Source of the DNA: CAZFER01 sp964517495
GTDB lineage: Bacteria > Hinthialibacterota > Hinthialibacteria > Hinthialibacterales > Hinthialibacteraceae
DNA: 64,000 nucleotides
NCBI GenBank assembly: GCA_964517495.1
Contig: CAZFER010000001.1
Coordinates: 124,001-188,000, forward strand
Direction: 5' to 3'
Shown here: piece by piece, positions 18,719 through 28,416 of the stretch
Numbering within the stretch: position 1 is the first letter of the stretch
How the letters are laid out: every line of letters begins with the position of its first letter
Notes under the pieces: generated by a model
The model's input: the letters and a program-made list of their open reading frames with translations, nothing else
What the model was told of the DNA's origin: nothing
The model's database searches: none
Made by a program: the position numbers and the translations under genes

Positions 18719-19603
18719 CTATACTCGCCAATCCAAAGTCGTCATCTTCTCATCATGGCTTGTATTACCTTTAAAAGCATGTAATACAAACCGCCCTCTG
18801 TCTTTATAAAATTCAGCTTCAATCCACCCAACTGGTTCACTGTCTCTGAAGTTATAACCGATGGCTGGCAAATTGATGAGATGAATTCCCTCCCTCATAT
18901 CATGAGAATATGCATGCGAATGACCATAGATAATCCCTTTAACCTTATTATGAGGTTTTATTAAGCGGAATAGACGTTCAACATCCAATAAATCTCCATC
19001 ATTGTCACCCAAAGTATGGTGTACAATAAGAAAAGTGGGAGTATTGTCACTTGCTTGTAAATATTGCTCCAGCCACTGGCGTTGAGATTTCCCAAGCAAT
19101 CCAGCAACTCGATTAACATAAAGCAAAGAATCGAGTAAAATAAAGCGAACCGGTGATGATTCCAACACCACTACCCACTTCCCATTGACTGATTGCTCTT
19201 TGCCTTCTGTTGAAGGAAAGGTTTTTAAAAAATGCTCACGATGATCATGATTACCCAATGCCATACAAACTGGACGTGTATCCGCCACCGGTTTCAGCAA
19301 AGATTTGAGATTGGCATAATCACCAACCAAGCCTTCAAGACGGGCTAAATCGCCACTAATCATTACCCCTTCGGTCTTCGATTGTACCAAGTCAGGAATG
19401 ATCGATTTCAAATTATCAAATGGACGAAAACCTCTATATTCATTGGAAGTATCCTGGGGTATATGGGTATCCGAGAGCAAAGCCCAGCGTGTTGATTCTT
19501 TTTCTTCTCCCGCTTGGGCTTGTATTCCCAGTATTCCCCCTCCAATCCCGGTGTATTTCAAAAAGGTTCGACGAGATAGAGCAGTATGAAATAGTCCAGG
19601 CAT
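18719..19603 (-). CDS. Tat-exported calcineurin-like metallophosphoesterase
   Basis: Hydrolase of phosphate mono- or diesters (294 aa) with a twin-arginine signal (SRRTFLKYTG) and hydrophobic stretch ending near AQA, so it is expected to fold in the cytoplasm and be exported by Tat. The metal-binding blocks of the family are complete: SDTH, SGDLA, GNHDH, VHHTLGDND and GHSHA. Overall it resembles the 3',5'-cyclic-nucleotide phosphodiesterase/Icc-like branch, but the natural substrate cannot be told. AAAGGAG lies 5 bases before the ATG. It sits 34 bases after the exported FAH-family gene and 11 bases before hemB, in the middle of a likely four-gene transcript. Confidence 0.88.
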   Translation of the reverse strand: MPGLFHTALSRRTFLKYTGIGGGILGIQAQAGEEKESTRWALLSDTHIPQDTSNEYRGFRPFDNLKSIIPDLVQSKTEGVMISGDLARLEGLVGDYANLKSLLKPVADTRPVCMALGNHDHREHFLKTFPSTEGKEQSVNGKWVVVLESSPVRFILLDSLLYVNRVAGLLGKSQRQWLEQYLQASDNTPTFLIVHHTLGDNDGDLLDVERLFRLIKPHNKVKGIIYGHSHAYSHDMREGIHLINLPAIGYNFRDSEPVGWIEAEFYKDRGRFVLHAFKGNTSHDEKMTTLDWRV

Positions 19604-19637
19604 GGTGCTCTCCTTTTATTGTACTATTCTGTTTAGT

Positions 19638-20510
19638 TTAATTTTGTGGTGCAACCACGTGATTTACAATAGTCCCAAGTCCTTCGACCGTCACTTCCAT
19701 TCGGTCTCCGGCATGGGCGGGTAATGCCGCAGACGTTCCCGTGAAAATAACATCACCCGGCTCCAATACAAAAACCCGTGAAAGATCGCTTACCATTTTA
19801 GCGGGAGTGTACACTAAATTGGCAGTGGTATGCTTATATATTTCTTTTTTCCCTTTCTCTTCGTTACTCACAATCAAAGTACGTTCGCGGTTGTTCCAAT
19901 CCACCCCACAATAAATAAAGGGACCATAAGGTGAAAAATTATCACCGTGCTTTAACGCAAAAGGCAATAAAGTCTCTTCCTGATCAAGCGGTTCCCCCTG
20001 GATTTTATGGTAAGAATCCACCGATCCCACAATATCATTGGCCACCGTATATCCAAAAATGGCATCCTGGGCTTTTTTTTCATCCGCATTTTTGACTCGT
20101 TTCCCAATAACAATTGCCAATTCAGTTTCCACCAGCAATTCATCTAGCGCGGCTGGCAGGATAACGTCATCCCCCGGCGAAGCAGCGGATGTTGGGGGTT
20201 TTAAAAACCAACGAACTGTTTTAAAGGGCTTCTTTCCTTCTTCCCATGCTTCCTTATATGAACCAGCAAGCCCGATGATCTTTTGTGGTTCGCTGGGATG
20301 CAAAAACCGGACTCGTTCCTTTTCCACCTTTAATCCGGCAGGAATCCCTCCCGCCCATGGCGCATTCGTCAATTGGGCAATCATATCCCCTTCCACTTTT
20401 CCATAAAAAACCCGCTCATTTAATTCATAACGGCAATATATTTCTTCACTCCATCCTATAACCACCACTAGACTCAGAAACAACCCAATAATCAGAGACT
20501 TACGTATCAT
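19638..20510 (-). CDS. Exported fumarylacetoacetate hydrolase (FAH) family protein
   Basis: FAH-fold enzyme (290 aa), a family that cleaves or hydrates or decarboxylates 2-keto acid dicarbonyl compounds with a divalent metal. The metal ligands appear intact: Glu-x-Glu in LVETELAIVIGK and the Asp in GYTVANDI. The C-terminal DVIFTGTSAALPAHAGD matches the family's GTPxG-type ending in altered form. Unlike ordinary FAH enzymes it carries an N-terminal signal-like segment (MIRKSLIIGLFLSLVVVIGW), so it is predicted to be periplasmic or membrane-anchored. I chose the ATG at 20510 because GGAGG lies 5 bases before it. It heads a run with phosphoesterase, hemB and methyltransferase. The substrate is unknown. 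Confidence 0.82.
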   Translation of the reverse strand: MIRKSLIIGLFLSLVVVIGWSEEIYCRYELNERVFYGKVEGDMIAQLTNAPWAGGIPAGLKVEKERVRFLHPSEPQKIIGLAGSYKEAWEEGKKPFKTVRWFLKPPTSAASPGDDVILPAALDELLVETELAIVIGKRVKNADEKKAQDAIFGYTVANDIVGSVDSYHKIQGEPLDQEETLLPFALKHGDNFSPYGPFIYCGVDWNNRERTLIVSNEEKGKKEIYKHTTANLVYTPAKMVSDLSRVFVLEPGDVIFTGTSAALPAHAGDRMEVTVEGLGTIVNHVVAPQN

Positions 20511-20643
20511 TTTACCCTCCATTTTTCTAATGACTTTCTTCTATTTTCGATTATTGATTTTCGCGCATCTTCCATCAAATGAAAAGGTTTCCTTTTCATT
20601 CCCCTTACCAGAGGACGTAAGTACTCGACCCTGAATATAAAAA

Positions 20644-20679
20644 ATACGGGTGAGGGAAAATCGTCTCCCTCACCCGTAT
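20644..20679 (-). terminator. Intrinsic terminator of the DNRLRE protein gene
   Basis: A perfect 14-base stem (ATACGGGTGAGGGA with TCCCTCACCCGTAT), 8-base loop, followed on the minus strand by TTTTTTATATT. It begins 20 bases beyond the stop of the gene at 20699-21994. It is the strongest hairpin terminator I found in the window. Confidence 0.93.
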
Positions 20680-20698
20680 GAACTGGATATGGATAGTT

Positions 20699-21994
20699 TT
20701 AAAATTTTGAAAAACCCGAAATGGAAGAGTTATCTTCAAAGGTGACACTTAAACGGGCTGGACCGGTTGAAGCGGCAGATTCACTGGCGAAGATTTCTAC
20801 ACCATTGCCTCCCGTAATTTCCAAGTACCACCCGTGGTTCAATGATGGATCTTGTGACCATTTTTGTATACTGCTAGTGACGTCAAATGAACCTGCGTCA
20901 TCGAACTCAGTTACGTAATCGCCAATCTCTTGACCATCGACAACGAATTCACCGTCATTAATGAAATTATTAAGTGTAACGGTTCGTTCGTCGAAGTGGG
21001 TATTCACATTGTTGTTTTGAAAATCTTTAATTTCCAGAACAACAATTAAATCACCCGTATTCGGGATTACGATTTCCACTCGGGCATTGACGATATCCGT
21101 TCCGACCGGGATTTGACCGGCATCATCGCCAAAAATGTTATCAAAACGCAACAATCCGAATTCATTCTCTCCATTATCATTTGCGTCCATTAGAAATGTA
21201 GGATTGAGACCAAAATTGACGGACATTAAATCTCCCGGTGCACCACCATAGTTTGTGTTCATTTCAAAATCGGGAATATAGGAAATGAAAGCATCATGCA
21301 CGCCATTGTATCCGTTGACACCTTCTTGAAAAGTGTAAATGGTACCATCAGCCGCTTCAACAACCAACTTTGGAGAGGCGTTCCCTTTTTCAACCGTTGA
21401 AATAAAAATGCCATCGCTCGCATAATGAGGATAAAATAAAAATCCGTTATTGGGCGCACCGTCGGCGAGTTCCTGTATCACCGGGGTAATATCGACGCAC
21501 TGGCGAAAACCAATAGAATTATTCGAGAACACACCGATATGTTCTTTGGAAAAATCGACACCAGGCCAGGGTGCAGCGTCTCCGAAAACGGATGCATACG
21601 TGGCCGTATCGAGATCAATTGCCTTGGCAAAATTAGCAATCATAATGTTTTGCCAGGATGAACCTGAATTGGGGGTGTAAAAATCGATTTTCGCACTTAG
21701 GATTTTTACACCGTGAGGAATCTGATAGCTGCCGTTGCCCATGATATCCTCGAATTTAAAAAAACCAACATTAAAGGTGCCATGTGCAGAACTCGATTGA
21801 GAATCCAGCCATACCACATCCTCTTGCGAATAATTTGCATCAGGATTGTCACGGCTTACATAGGTGTCTTTTACACCATCGTAACCATTGATGCCATGCT
21901 CAAATATGACGGAGCGAATCTGGGCGAAACTGAGTTGTGCGCTTAAAACCACTCCCACGACGACGAAGATACAAACTACCTGTTTAAACTTCAT
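20699..21994 (-). CDS. Secreted protein with two DNRLRE domains
   Basis: Exported protein (431 aa) with a clear signal peptide (MKFKQVVCIFVVVGVVLSA...SFA). The mature part is two tandem beta-sandwich modules of the DNRLRE type, about residues 27-212 and 213-425. Each opens with a matching phrase (GINGYDGVKDTYVS and GVNGYNGVHDAFIS) and contains a segment about lines of scalar variables raising the feature height (FNVGFFKFEDI and GLLRFDNIFG). Such modules are usually found in surface or secreted proteins and may bind carbohydrate or other matrix material; no enzyme domain is present. There is no PEP-CTERM or sorting motif at the C terminus. AAGGAGAG precedes the ATG; the gene ends at a strong terminator. 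Confidence 0.82.
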   Translation of the reverse strand: MKFKQVVCIFVVVGVVLSAQLSFAQIRSVIFEHGINGYDGVKDTYVSRDNPDANYSQEDVVWLDSQSSSAHGTFNVGFFKFEDIMGNGSYQIPHGVKILSAKIDFYTPNSGSSWQNIMIANFAKAIDLDTATYASVFGDAAPWPGVDFSKEHIGVFSNNSIGFRQCVDITPVIQELADGAPNNGFLFYPHYASDGIFISTVEKGNASPKLVVEAADGTIYTFQEGVNGYNGVHDAFISYIPDFEMNTNYGGAPGDLMSVNFGLNPTFLMDANDNGENEFGLLRFDNIFGDDAGQIPVGTDIVNARVEIVIPNTGDLIVVLEIKDFQNNNVNTHFDERTVTLNNFINDGEFVVDGQEIGDYVTEFDDAGSFDVTSSIQKWSQDPSLNHGWYLEITGGNGVEIFASESAASTGPARLSVTFEDNSSISGFSKF

Positions 21995-22130
21995 TATGCT
22001 CTCTCCTTCCTGGATATCAGAAAATGTTTTGAATGAGCATTATAATCCGTGAATGTTAGCGAAACGTTCATATGCGGTTTGAAGTTTGTATAATATAATT
22101 TTTTTCCCGTATGATTTATGCTAACATATA

Positions 22131-22730
22131 TTAATAGGCTTTACGTTCTTTTATCCAATCGGGAACCCAACCGCCGGTGCGAAAAATATCACCGCGGCTG
22201 TAAAGACCGTTGCTCATTTCGTAAGGTGCGAAACTCCCTGGCTTGCCCGGGTAACTGGGACTTCCACCGATGCTATCTGTCATATCAGGGCCCACACCTT
22301 CAAGCAAATACATATCGGCGGGGAAATCGAAATAGATTGGTATTTTTGTGCCCTCGCCTTTCTTTCGGGGTGTGTATTCAAAACGTTGATCATATGTGTT
22401 TGCTTGCTCATGCTTATGCTGCTTACTAGCAAATGGATCAAGGGTTGCAACAGTTGAACTTAAGTATGCCACTGGCGTGGTTAAACCATTGTAGGATGAG
22501 TATTCGTTCCAATTGGTCGCCCCACCGTATGCGTACATTGGGAGATAGGTTCCTGTATCAATCCGATACATTTCAAGCGCGTCTCCTACTGCTTTCTGGT
22601 TTGACTCGGTGGCAGCAACTTTAGCCCTCACTTGAGCGTTAATAAAATTGGGCACAGCGATTGCAGCTAAAATCCCGATTATGGCCACCACAATCAGCAA
22701 TTCGATCAATGTAAAACCATTCTTTCTCAT
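22131..22730 (-). CDS. Type IV pilin-like / type II secretion pseudopilin
   Basis: Prepilin-like protein (199 aa) with the processed leader MRKNG followed by FTLIELLIVVAIIGILAA, the hydrophobic helix cut and N-methylated by a prepilin peptidase. The helix continues into VPNFINAQVRAKVAATE, as in GspG-like pseudopilins; the globular part ends in a GPD...YEMSNGLYSRGDIFR motif shared with the second pseudopilin at 38030-38593. No secretion or pilus assembly genes lie next to it, so its machine is elsewhere. AAAGGA lies 9 bases before the ATG. It may assemble into a pseudopilus or act as a minor pilin; which one is not visible. Confidence 0.85.
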   Translation of the reverse strand: MRKNGFTLIELLIVVAIIGILAAIAVPNFINAQVRAKVAATESNQKAVGDALEMYRIDTGTYLPMYAYGGATNWNEYSSYNGLTTPVAYLSSTVATLDPFASKQHKHEQANTYDQRFEYTPRKKGEGTKIPIYFDFPADMYLLEGVGPDMTDSIGGSPSYPGKPGSFAPYEMSNGLYSRGDIFRTGGWVPDWIKERKAY

Positions 22731-23446
22731 AAATGGATCCTTTCCTTATATTTTTTTTGCTTTCCACTTCATATGGCTAATATATTACAACATATTCATA
22801 AATTCATTTCTTCAATCTTGCTTTATTGCTTTTAATTTGTTGATATATACACTATTTACATCAACTGTCAATCGGTCAAACAAATAGAAATCATATTTAA
22901 TGATCTTCTAAAGCGATGTTATTAGAACACTAACAAAAGTATCTCGATTCCTCTCTTTTTAAAATTGCTTCTACTCTTTCCTCCACATTCATAAGCTAGA
23001 TGGAATTAGGCAATGACAATACGTTGCGTAATCTCACAATTACTTGTTTCAAATACACCGCTACTTGGCCCCCCAGGTGAAGAACTCGAAGTGAATTTCG
23101 CAAGACAACTCGGTATTCAGGGACATGGCAGATGCTACCTACGGATTGGAAGCGGTTGGTTGACAGGCTCAATTGGACTCCAGATGAACCTTGTGCATTG
23201 TAATAAATTATAAAATCGGAACAATAGATAGATATATATAACTGTCACATTTCATTTCAAATAAATCGATTGAGTAAAAAGTAGAAAACTTTCCAATTTG
23301 ATGTTTATGTCATCTAAACATTTCAAGCCATTCAATTATAATAAATTTAATTTACAATTTTATAAAATCATTTTCTTGTTTTTCATTCATTGGTATTTAA
23401 TTTTTCTAATCAGGCTGACATGAAAACATAAAGAAAAGAGCAGCAA
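22731..23446. other. 716-base gap with no assignable gene
   Basis: A very AT-rich spacer between divergently transcribed genes, with one island of more balanced composition at about 23010-23215. That island is open in a plus frame (66 codons, no ribosome site) and in a minus frame reading YYNAQGSSGVQLSLSTN, but neither looks like a family I know. It may be a decayed gene end. The promoters of the pseudopilin and of the response regulator must lie in this gap; I cannot place them. Confidence 0.4.
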
Positions 23447-23866
23447 ATGAAAGTTCTCATCGTTGACGATTCAGGTGCAATGCGCAAGCACATAAAAGCA
23501 TTACTTTCCAATATGGCAGGCATTACCCAATGCGATGAAGCCTCGGAAGGGAAAAAAGCCATATTTTTCGTTAAAGTCAATGACTATGATTTAGTGTTAA
23601 TGGATTGGAATATGCCCGGTCTTTCCGGCTTGGAGGTGGTAAAGGAAATCCGCGCATTAGGTAAAGAAGTCCCCATCATTATGGTCACCACGAATTCAGA
23701 AAAAAGCCAGGTGGTGGAAGCCATTAAAGCCGGGGCAAACAATTACATTGTAAAACCATTTGACCTTGATGTCTTCATCTCAAAATGCCGCCAAACCCTT
23801 TCATCAAAGTATGAAATCAAACCTAAAGATCCTTCCGATGAAGGTCCATCATTCGAGAATAAATAG
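23447..23866 (+). CDS. CheY-like single-domain response regulator
   Basis: Stand-alone receiver domain (139 aa) that passes on a phosphate signal from a histidine kinase. The acidic pocket is Asp7/Asp8 in IVDDSG, the phosphoryl-accepting Asp53 in VLMDWNMPG, the Thr81-Thr82 switch and Lys103 in VKPF. About 20 polar residues follow the domain and there is no output domain, so it acts by binding a partner, as CheY does, or in a phosphorelay. It converges on the giant hybrid kinase gene, whose stop is 20 bases away on the other strand. That pairing suggests, but does not prove, that the two communicate. Confidence 0.9.
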   Translation: MKVLIVDDSGAMRKHIKALLSNMAGITQCDEASEGKKAIFFVKVNDYDLVLMDWNMPGLSGLEVVKEIRALGKEVPIIMVTTNSEKSQVVEAIKAGANNYIVKPFDLDVFISKCRQTLSSKYEIKPKDPSDEGPSFENK

Positions 23867-23886
23867 CAATAGTATGATTCCTTTTT

Positions 23887-26800
23887 TCACTTGTCCAAAA
23901 CATTGCGAATTTCTCGTAATAATGTATCTATAGCAAATGGCTTTTGTACATAGACTGTACCGGGAGTCAATATTCCTTGATGGCTAATCGCATTATCCGT
24001 ATAACCAGACATATAAATCACCTTTAACTGCTTGAACTTTTGTTGAAGAGTCTGCGCCAATTTCTTGCCATTCATTCCCGGCATCATCACATCGGTTATC
24101 AATAAATTGATAGTATCTCCCTGTTGTTCAGCCGATTTCAGCGCTTCATGTCCCGAAGCTGCATCAATAATTCGATAACCATATTCCCTGAGCCTGCGAG
24201 TAACAAGCTTACGAACACTGGTCTCATCTTCAACTAAAAGAATGGTTTCCGTACCCCTTAGTTTCGAGTGGGACTTGCCGGGTGTGGATGGAATGTATTG
24301 TTCCTGAGTCACACGTGGCAAATATACTTTAAAAGTGGTACCTCCCCCCAGTTCACTGTATACAAAAATAAATCCCTGGCTTTGCTTGACTATCCCATAA
24401 ACCGTGGATAAACCTAAACCCGTTCCACTGCCTTTTTCTTTGGTCGTAAAAAAGGGTTCATAAATTTGGGTAATAGTCTCTTTATCCATCCCACAACCGG
24501 TATCACTCACAGCAAACATGACATAAGAGCCAAGTTTTATCTCCACCTGATTATGTTCCAAATTTTCATCAAATTCGATATTGGCAGTTTCAATCGTTAG
24601 TTTCCCACCAGAGGGCATGGCATCACGGGCATTAACCGAGAGATTCATCAGCACTTGCTCCATTTGGCCCGGATCAGCAAGGACCGATCCCAGTTTGGGT
24701 TCCAAAATAAGCGATAGAATAATATCTTCACCCGCTAATAGTTTGAGCATATTACTCATACCATCGATCAGATCATTTATATTAATCTCCTTGGGCTGCA
24801 TAACCTGCTTTCGGCTAAATGCCAATAGCTGCTGAGTTAATGAGGCAGCCCGTTTTCCCGCTTTGGATATTTCATCAATAAATCGTCGAACAGGATCATC
24901 TGGATTTAAATGGTGAACAGCCAGATCACTATATCCCGTTATCGCCATTAAAAGATTATTGAAATCATGGGCTATACCACCCGCCAACCGACCTACTGCT
25001 TCCAGTCTCTGCGATTGCCTCAATTTTTCTTCACTTTGCTGTAATTCCTCTTCAACTTTCACTCTGGCCAAGGCGCCGCTGCACTGATCGGCAAACGATT
25101 GAAGCAAGTGCAAATGCTTCTCGTTATACTGATTACAGATATAACTTTGCACTGATAACACTCCAATGGATTCATTTTGCCATTGCACCGGCACAAACAT
25201 TAAGGAACGAGATAAGCGGGAGGTAAAACCGAATGGAGTCAATCCCGTTTCATCCTCTTCCTTTGTGCGGTTGATTAGTACCGGCTCACCCGAGAGAATC
25301 CGCCGATGATTATCATTAAAAGAACGTAAGGGTAATGGGGAAGCTTCAATTGGATAAAACTCTCCTGGAGGCGTGTCTTCGTTATATATCCCCTGAATTC
25401 TTTTCCGCGATGGATCAAGCATATCCAACGAAAATGCATCATGTTCAAATATTCGCCTTGATTCTTCCGCAACTTTGAGCGCAATCTCCCTGGCATTTAA
25501 TGGACCCGCTAAATTCTGTGAAATCCATTGCAACGCTTTACGTTCTCTGATAGCTTGAGCACGTGCCCTCATTGCAATATAGGCAGCAATACTCGCAACC
25601 AAACATAGAAATATAATCAAAGAAATTATGCCAGCGGCCGCTAATTTAAACCACCAACGTTCTTGCAAAGGAATAGGTGGGATATGAACAATCACCCGTG
25701 CGGGTGTATCGTCTATTTCCAATCCCTCATCCCGTGCCTTCACTTTAATAAAAAAAACACCTGGATCCATTAAAGTTGGATCGAATTCATAAACTGGATT
25801 CAGCAAAAACGGAGTCCACGATTCTTCACCAAATTTCCATGAATAATAATATTTCTTATTCTGGCTTTTTGAAACGAACGCTTCGATCGCCGCACACTCC
25901 ACCAAAGCTTTATTTTCTTTGGACACGATCTCAGGTTCCGATAACAAAACCGTATCAGGTTCAATTTTATCCGGTTCAAATCGGTACATGTCATTTTCTA
26001 CATGAATCCAAAATACGCCGGAGGGTTCTGCCACGACACCATTTACTGTTCCCACATCGAGCAATGTGATTTGATATGGATCAATATCGTTCTGAACCGG
26101 TATGACATGGAGAGAACTTTTTCCTGCCATAACCAATGATCCATCATATAATATCCGGCTGTAAGTAATTTCATCATAAAAATGAGTAAATTTTCCATCC
26201 TGCCAACGCGAGAATCCAATTTGTCCCCCCGTCTTCCCCGAACAGATGAACCATAAACTATCGTTTACTTCATGGATTTTGTCGATGGTATCACCGATAG
26301 GACCGTCAAATTGAGTCCAACCAGAATTCGTTTTTGTGTTATAGTTATAAAGAACATGAGGACCATATAACCAAAGAATTCCTGCTGAATCAATGAAAAT
26401 CTGATCATCCTTTCCCATGAATTCTGGCAATTGGATTTGTTTAACGATGGCCCCCTCGCGATCAACATGGAATACTTCCTTATCCAACGAATTTATGTCT
26501 CTAACACAAAACCAAATCCCATTGTTTCGATCCGGTATTAATTTCTGTATTTCCTTATCATTCAATTCAAATATCTGAAATGATTTCCACACCGAAGCCT
26601 CTTGATAATAAATGGCGCAATTAATATCTCGAGATAGAGATTCACCTATAAACCAAATATTTCTCTTTGAATCCGATAGCCCTTTTTCAATTCGATCCAA
26701 TCCGGTAATTGATTTCTCGAACGAAGTGGAATCCTTTTCATTCCAACGTTTAATGTGGGTGTTATTCCAACTCCACACCGATCCTAAAGCATCTTTGAAA

Positions 26801-27996
26801 AAACTTCCTTTAGCCTTTGTCCATGGTTCCCACCCTTCATCAGCATAACGAAGAAAACGATCTTTACCCAAAAACCAAACACGATTGAATCGATCATAAA
26901 AAGTGGGAATTGGAAATTGGCTAAATTCTGTCCATTCTCTATCAAAACGGCTCCAACGTAACAATAAATTCTCTCCCACACACCAAACCGAACCGTCGGG
27001 AGCCTCTTTGATCATCTCAATTTGCTTATTTGGCTCATACGTGAATGAGGGGGATACAAACTCAAAACAACCATTAATCCATTCTGCTAAACGGTATTGT
27101 TGACCATCATTTGATTGATGAAAGGAGAGTATCTTCCCATCATGCGTATAACAAAGTTCAAATGGACTTTGATTGGGCATGATTGCTGGATTGGAAACAA
27201 AGTTCCATTCATTGTCTCTTTTAATATAAATCCCTCTCTCTGAAGAAACCATTAAGCCATGTTCATAAGTGGAGACAATCGAGCAGAATGCTTCTCCCTT
27301 ATGCAAACCATATTGTTTCAAGGGATAGATCCAATCATCCCCCACCTTTTTTAACAAACCATCCTTTGTTAATGTATATGGATATCCTTCTTTATCAACT
27401 TGAAAATCAATTACATGATCGCCCGGGAATCCATTACCCTGTGTATAAGTCTCCCACATTCCATAGCGTAATAAAGTTAAACCACCATCAACTTGTCTAT
27501 CAAGCCAGGGATCACAACAAAACCACATTGAGCCATCGTCATCTTCAACGATTCGCCTGATGCTTGGTCCAGCGAGATTTTCATGTTGTCCGAGGGTTAA
27601 AAAATCATAACCATCAAAAATCCGAAGCCCTTTATCTGTTCCAATCCACCCCATCCCATCTTTGGCTAAATAAACACAACGCACAAAATTGCTTGGTAAG
27701 CCATCTTCCTTGGTATACCGCTTCCATACAAATCCATCATATCGATAAAGACCATCCGAAGTAGCAACCCAAACAGTCCCATTCTCCTCAAATTCAATTG
27801 CATTAACATACCGGTTTTCCAGGCCGGCATCGTCCCAAAATGAAACCGCTCGCCATCGATAAGTATATTTATCTATTGAAGTTAAAGAGGTTGGCTTAAA
27901 CTGAGAATGAACCAATATTGGATCAACAAAAAAAACAATAATAAGCCCACAACAATTTAATATCACAAAACAAAATCGGAGAAAAAGGTTGGACAT
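23887..27996 (-). CDS. Hybrid sensor histidine kinase with periplasmic regulator propeller
   Basis: One-component-like two-component sensor (1369 aa). Order: signal/membrane segment (about 7-28), many regulator-propeller blades (about 45-690, recognisable by repeats such as IEFEENGTVWVATSDGLYRYDG in shortened forms), a Y_Y_Y-type beta domain (about 700-775), a membrane helix (about 785-812), a GAF domain (about 830-980), HisKA with the phospho-accepting His in GGIAHDFNN near 1008, HATPase with NLSVNARDAM, DTGCGMD and GTGLGLSTVYG, and a C-terminal receiver with LLVEDE and Asp near 1300 in LLITDVMMPG. It should sense an extracellular molecule, in other bacteria often an oligosaccharide, and relay phosphate. 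No DNA-binding output is fused, unlike the HTCS proteins of Bacteroides. Confidence 0.9.
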   Translation of the reverse strand: MSNLFLRFCFVILNCCGLIIVFFVDPILVHSQFKPTSLTSIDKYTYRWRAVSFWDDAGLENRYVNAIEFEENGTVWVATSDGLYRYDGFVWKRYTKEDGLPSNFVRCVYLAKDGMGWIGTDKGLRIFDGYDFLTLGQHENLAGPSIRRIVEDDDGSMWFCCDPWLDRQVDGGLTLLRYGMWETYTQGNGFPGDHVIDFQVDKEGYPYTLTKDGLLKKVGDDWIYPLKQYGLHKGEAFCSIVSTYEHGLMVSSERGIYIKRDNEWNFVSNPAIMPNQSPFELCYTHDGKILSFHQSNDGQQYRLAEWINGCFEFVSPSFTYEPNKQIEMIKEAPDGSVWCVGENLLLRWSRFDREWTEFSQFPIPTFYDRFNRVWFLGKDRFLRYADEGWEPWTKAKGSFFKDALGSVWSWNNTHIKRWNEKDSTSFEKSITGLDRIEKGLSDSKRNIWFIGESLSRDINCAIYYQEASVWKSFQIFELNDKEIQKLIPDRNNGIWFCVRDINSLDKEVFHVDREGAIVKQIQLPEFMGKDDQIFIDSAGILWLYGPHVLYNYNTKTNSGWTQFDGPIGDTIDKIHEVNDSLWFICSGKTGGQIGFSRWQDGKFTHFYDEITYSRILYDGSLVMAGKSSLHVIPVQNDIDPYQITLLDVGTVNGVVAEPSGVFWIHVENDMYRFEPDKIEPDTVLLSEPEIVSKENKALVECAAIEAFVSKSQNKKYYYSWKFGEESWTPFLLNPVYEFDPTLMDPGVFFIKVKARDEGLEIDDTPARVIVHIPPIPLQERWWFKLAAAGIISLIIFLCLVASIAAYIAMRARAQAIRERKALQWISQNLAGPLNAREIALKVAEESRRIFEHDAFSLDMLDPSRKRIQGIYNEDTPPGEFYPIEASPLPLRSFNDNHRRILSGEPVLINRTKEEDETGLTPFGFTSRLSRSLMFVPVQWQNESIGVLSVQSYICNQYNEKHLHLLQSFADQCSGALARVKVEEELQQSEEKLRQSQRLEAVGRLAGGIAHDFNNLLMAITGYSDLAVHHLNPDDPVRRFIDEISKAGKRAASLTQQLLAFSRKQVMQPKEININDLIDGMSNMLKLLAGEDIILSLILEPKLGSVLADPGQMEQVLMNLSVNARDAMPSGGKLTIETANIEFDENLEHNQVEIKLGSYVMFAVSDTGCGMDKETITQIYEPFFTTKEKGSGTGLGLSTVYGIVKQSQGFIFVYSELGGGTTFKVYLPRVTQEQYIPSTPGKSHSKLRGTETILLVEDETSVRKLVTRRLREYGYRIIDAASGHEALKSAEQQGDTINLLITDVMMPGMNGKKLAQTLQQKFKQLKVIYMSGYTDNAISHQGILTPGTVYVQKPFAIDTLLREIRNVLDK

Positions 27997-28416
27997 TACC
28001 CGGACCTGACAAGAAACTGACTAAAAATAATTTGAGAATAATGAATCATCCTCACTGTTTTTGAAATAAAAATCGAACTCTATCCACCTCATGCTTTTCT
28101 TTACACTAAAACTTTCGCTTTTATATTAATATATGTGATTTCAATATTAAGGCTTACCTCTAATGAAATTCAATATATCATCATGGATCATAACATTATA
28201 TTATTATGATCTTTAATGCAAAAAATATGAATATCAAGGGGAAAAAACCATTACTTTTTTTCTAAAACAACAAATGATTGCACTTTAATATCAAAAAATC
28301 CTCTATACAAAAAATTTACTATCCATTTGTATTCGATAGATTTAACTCTTTTTTATTAGAATCATATTAAATGCAGAGAACAAAAATCCATATTTACAAT
28401 CCTTTTGAATGCGCTC
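27997..28416. other. 420-base AT-rich spacer
   Basis: Spacer upstream of the hybrid kinase gene, very AT-rich with many short A and T runs. I see no open frame with a ribosome site, no strong hairpin and no recognisable motif. It should hold the kinase promoter (minus strand). Confidence 0.4.

Noticed and set aside
18708..18731. Longer hemB start at a TTG
   Set aside because: It overlaps the upstream stop and contains the ribosome site of the true ATG at 18707.
23013..23213. 66-codon plus-strand frame as a gene
   Set aside because: No ribosome site, no family, and codon use unlike neighbours; kept only as an odd-composition island.
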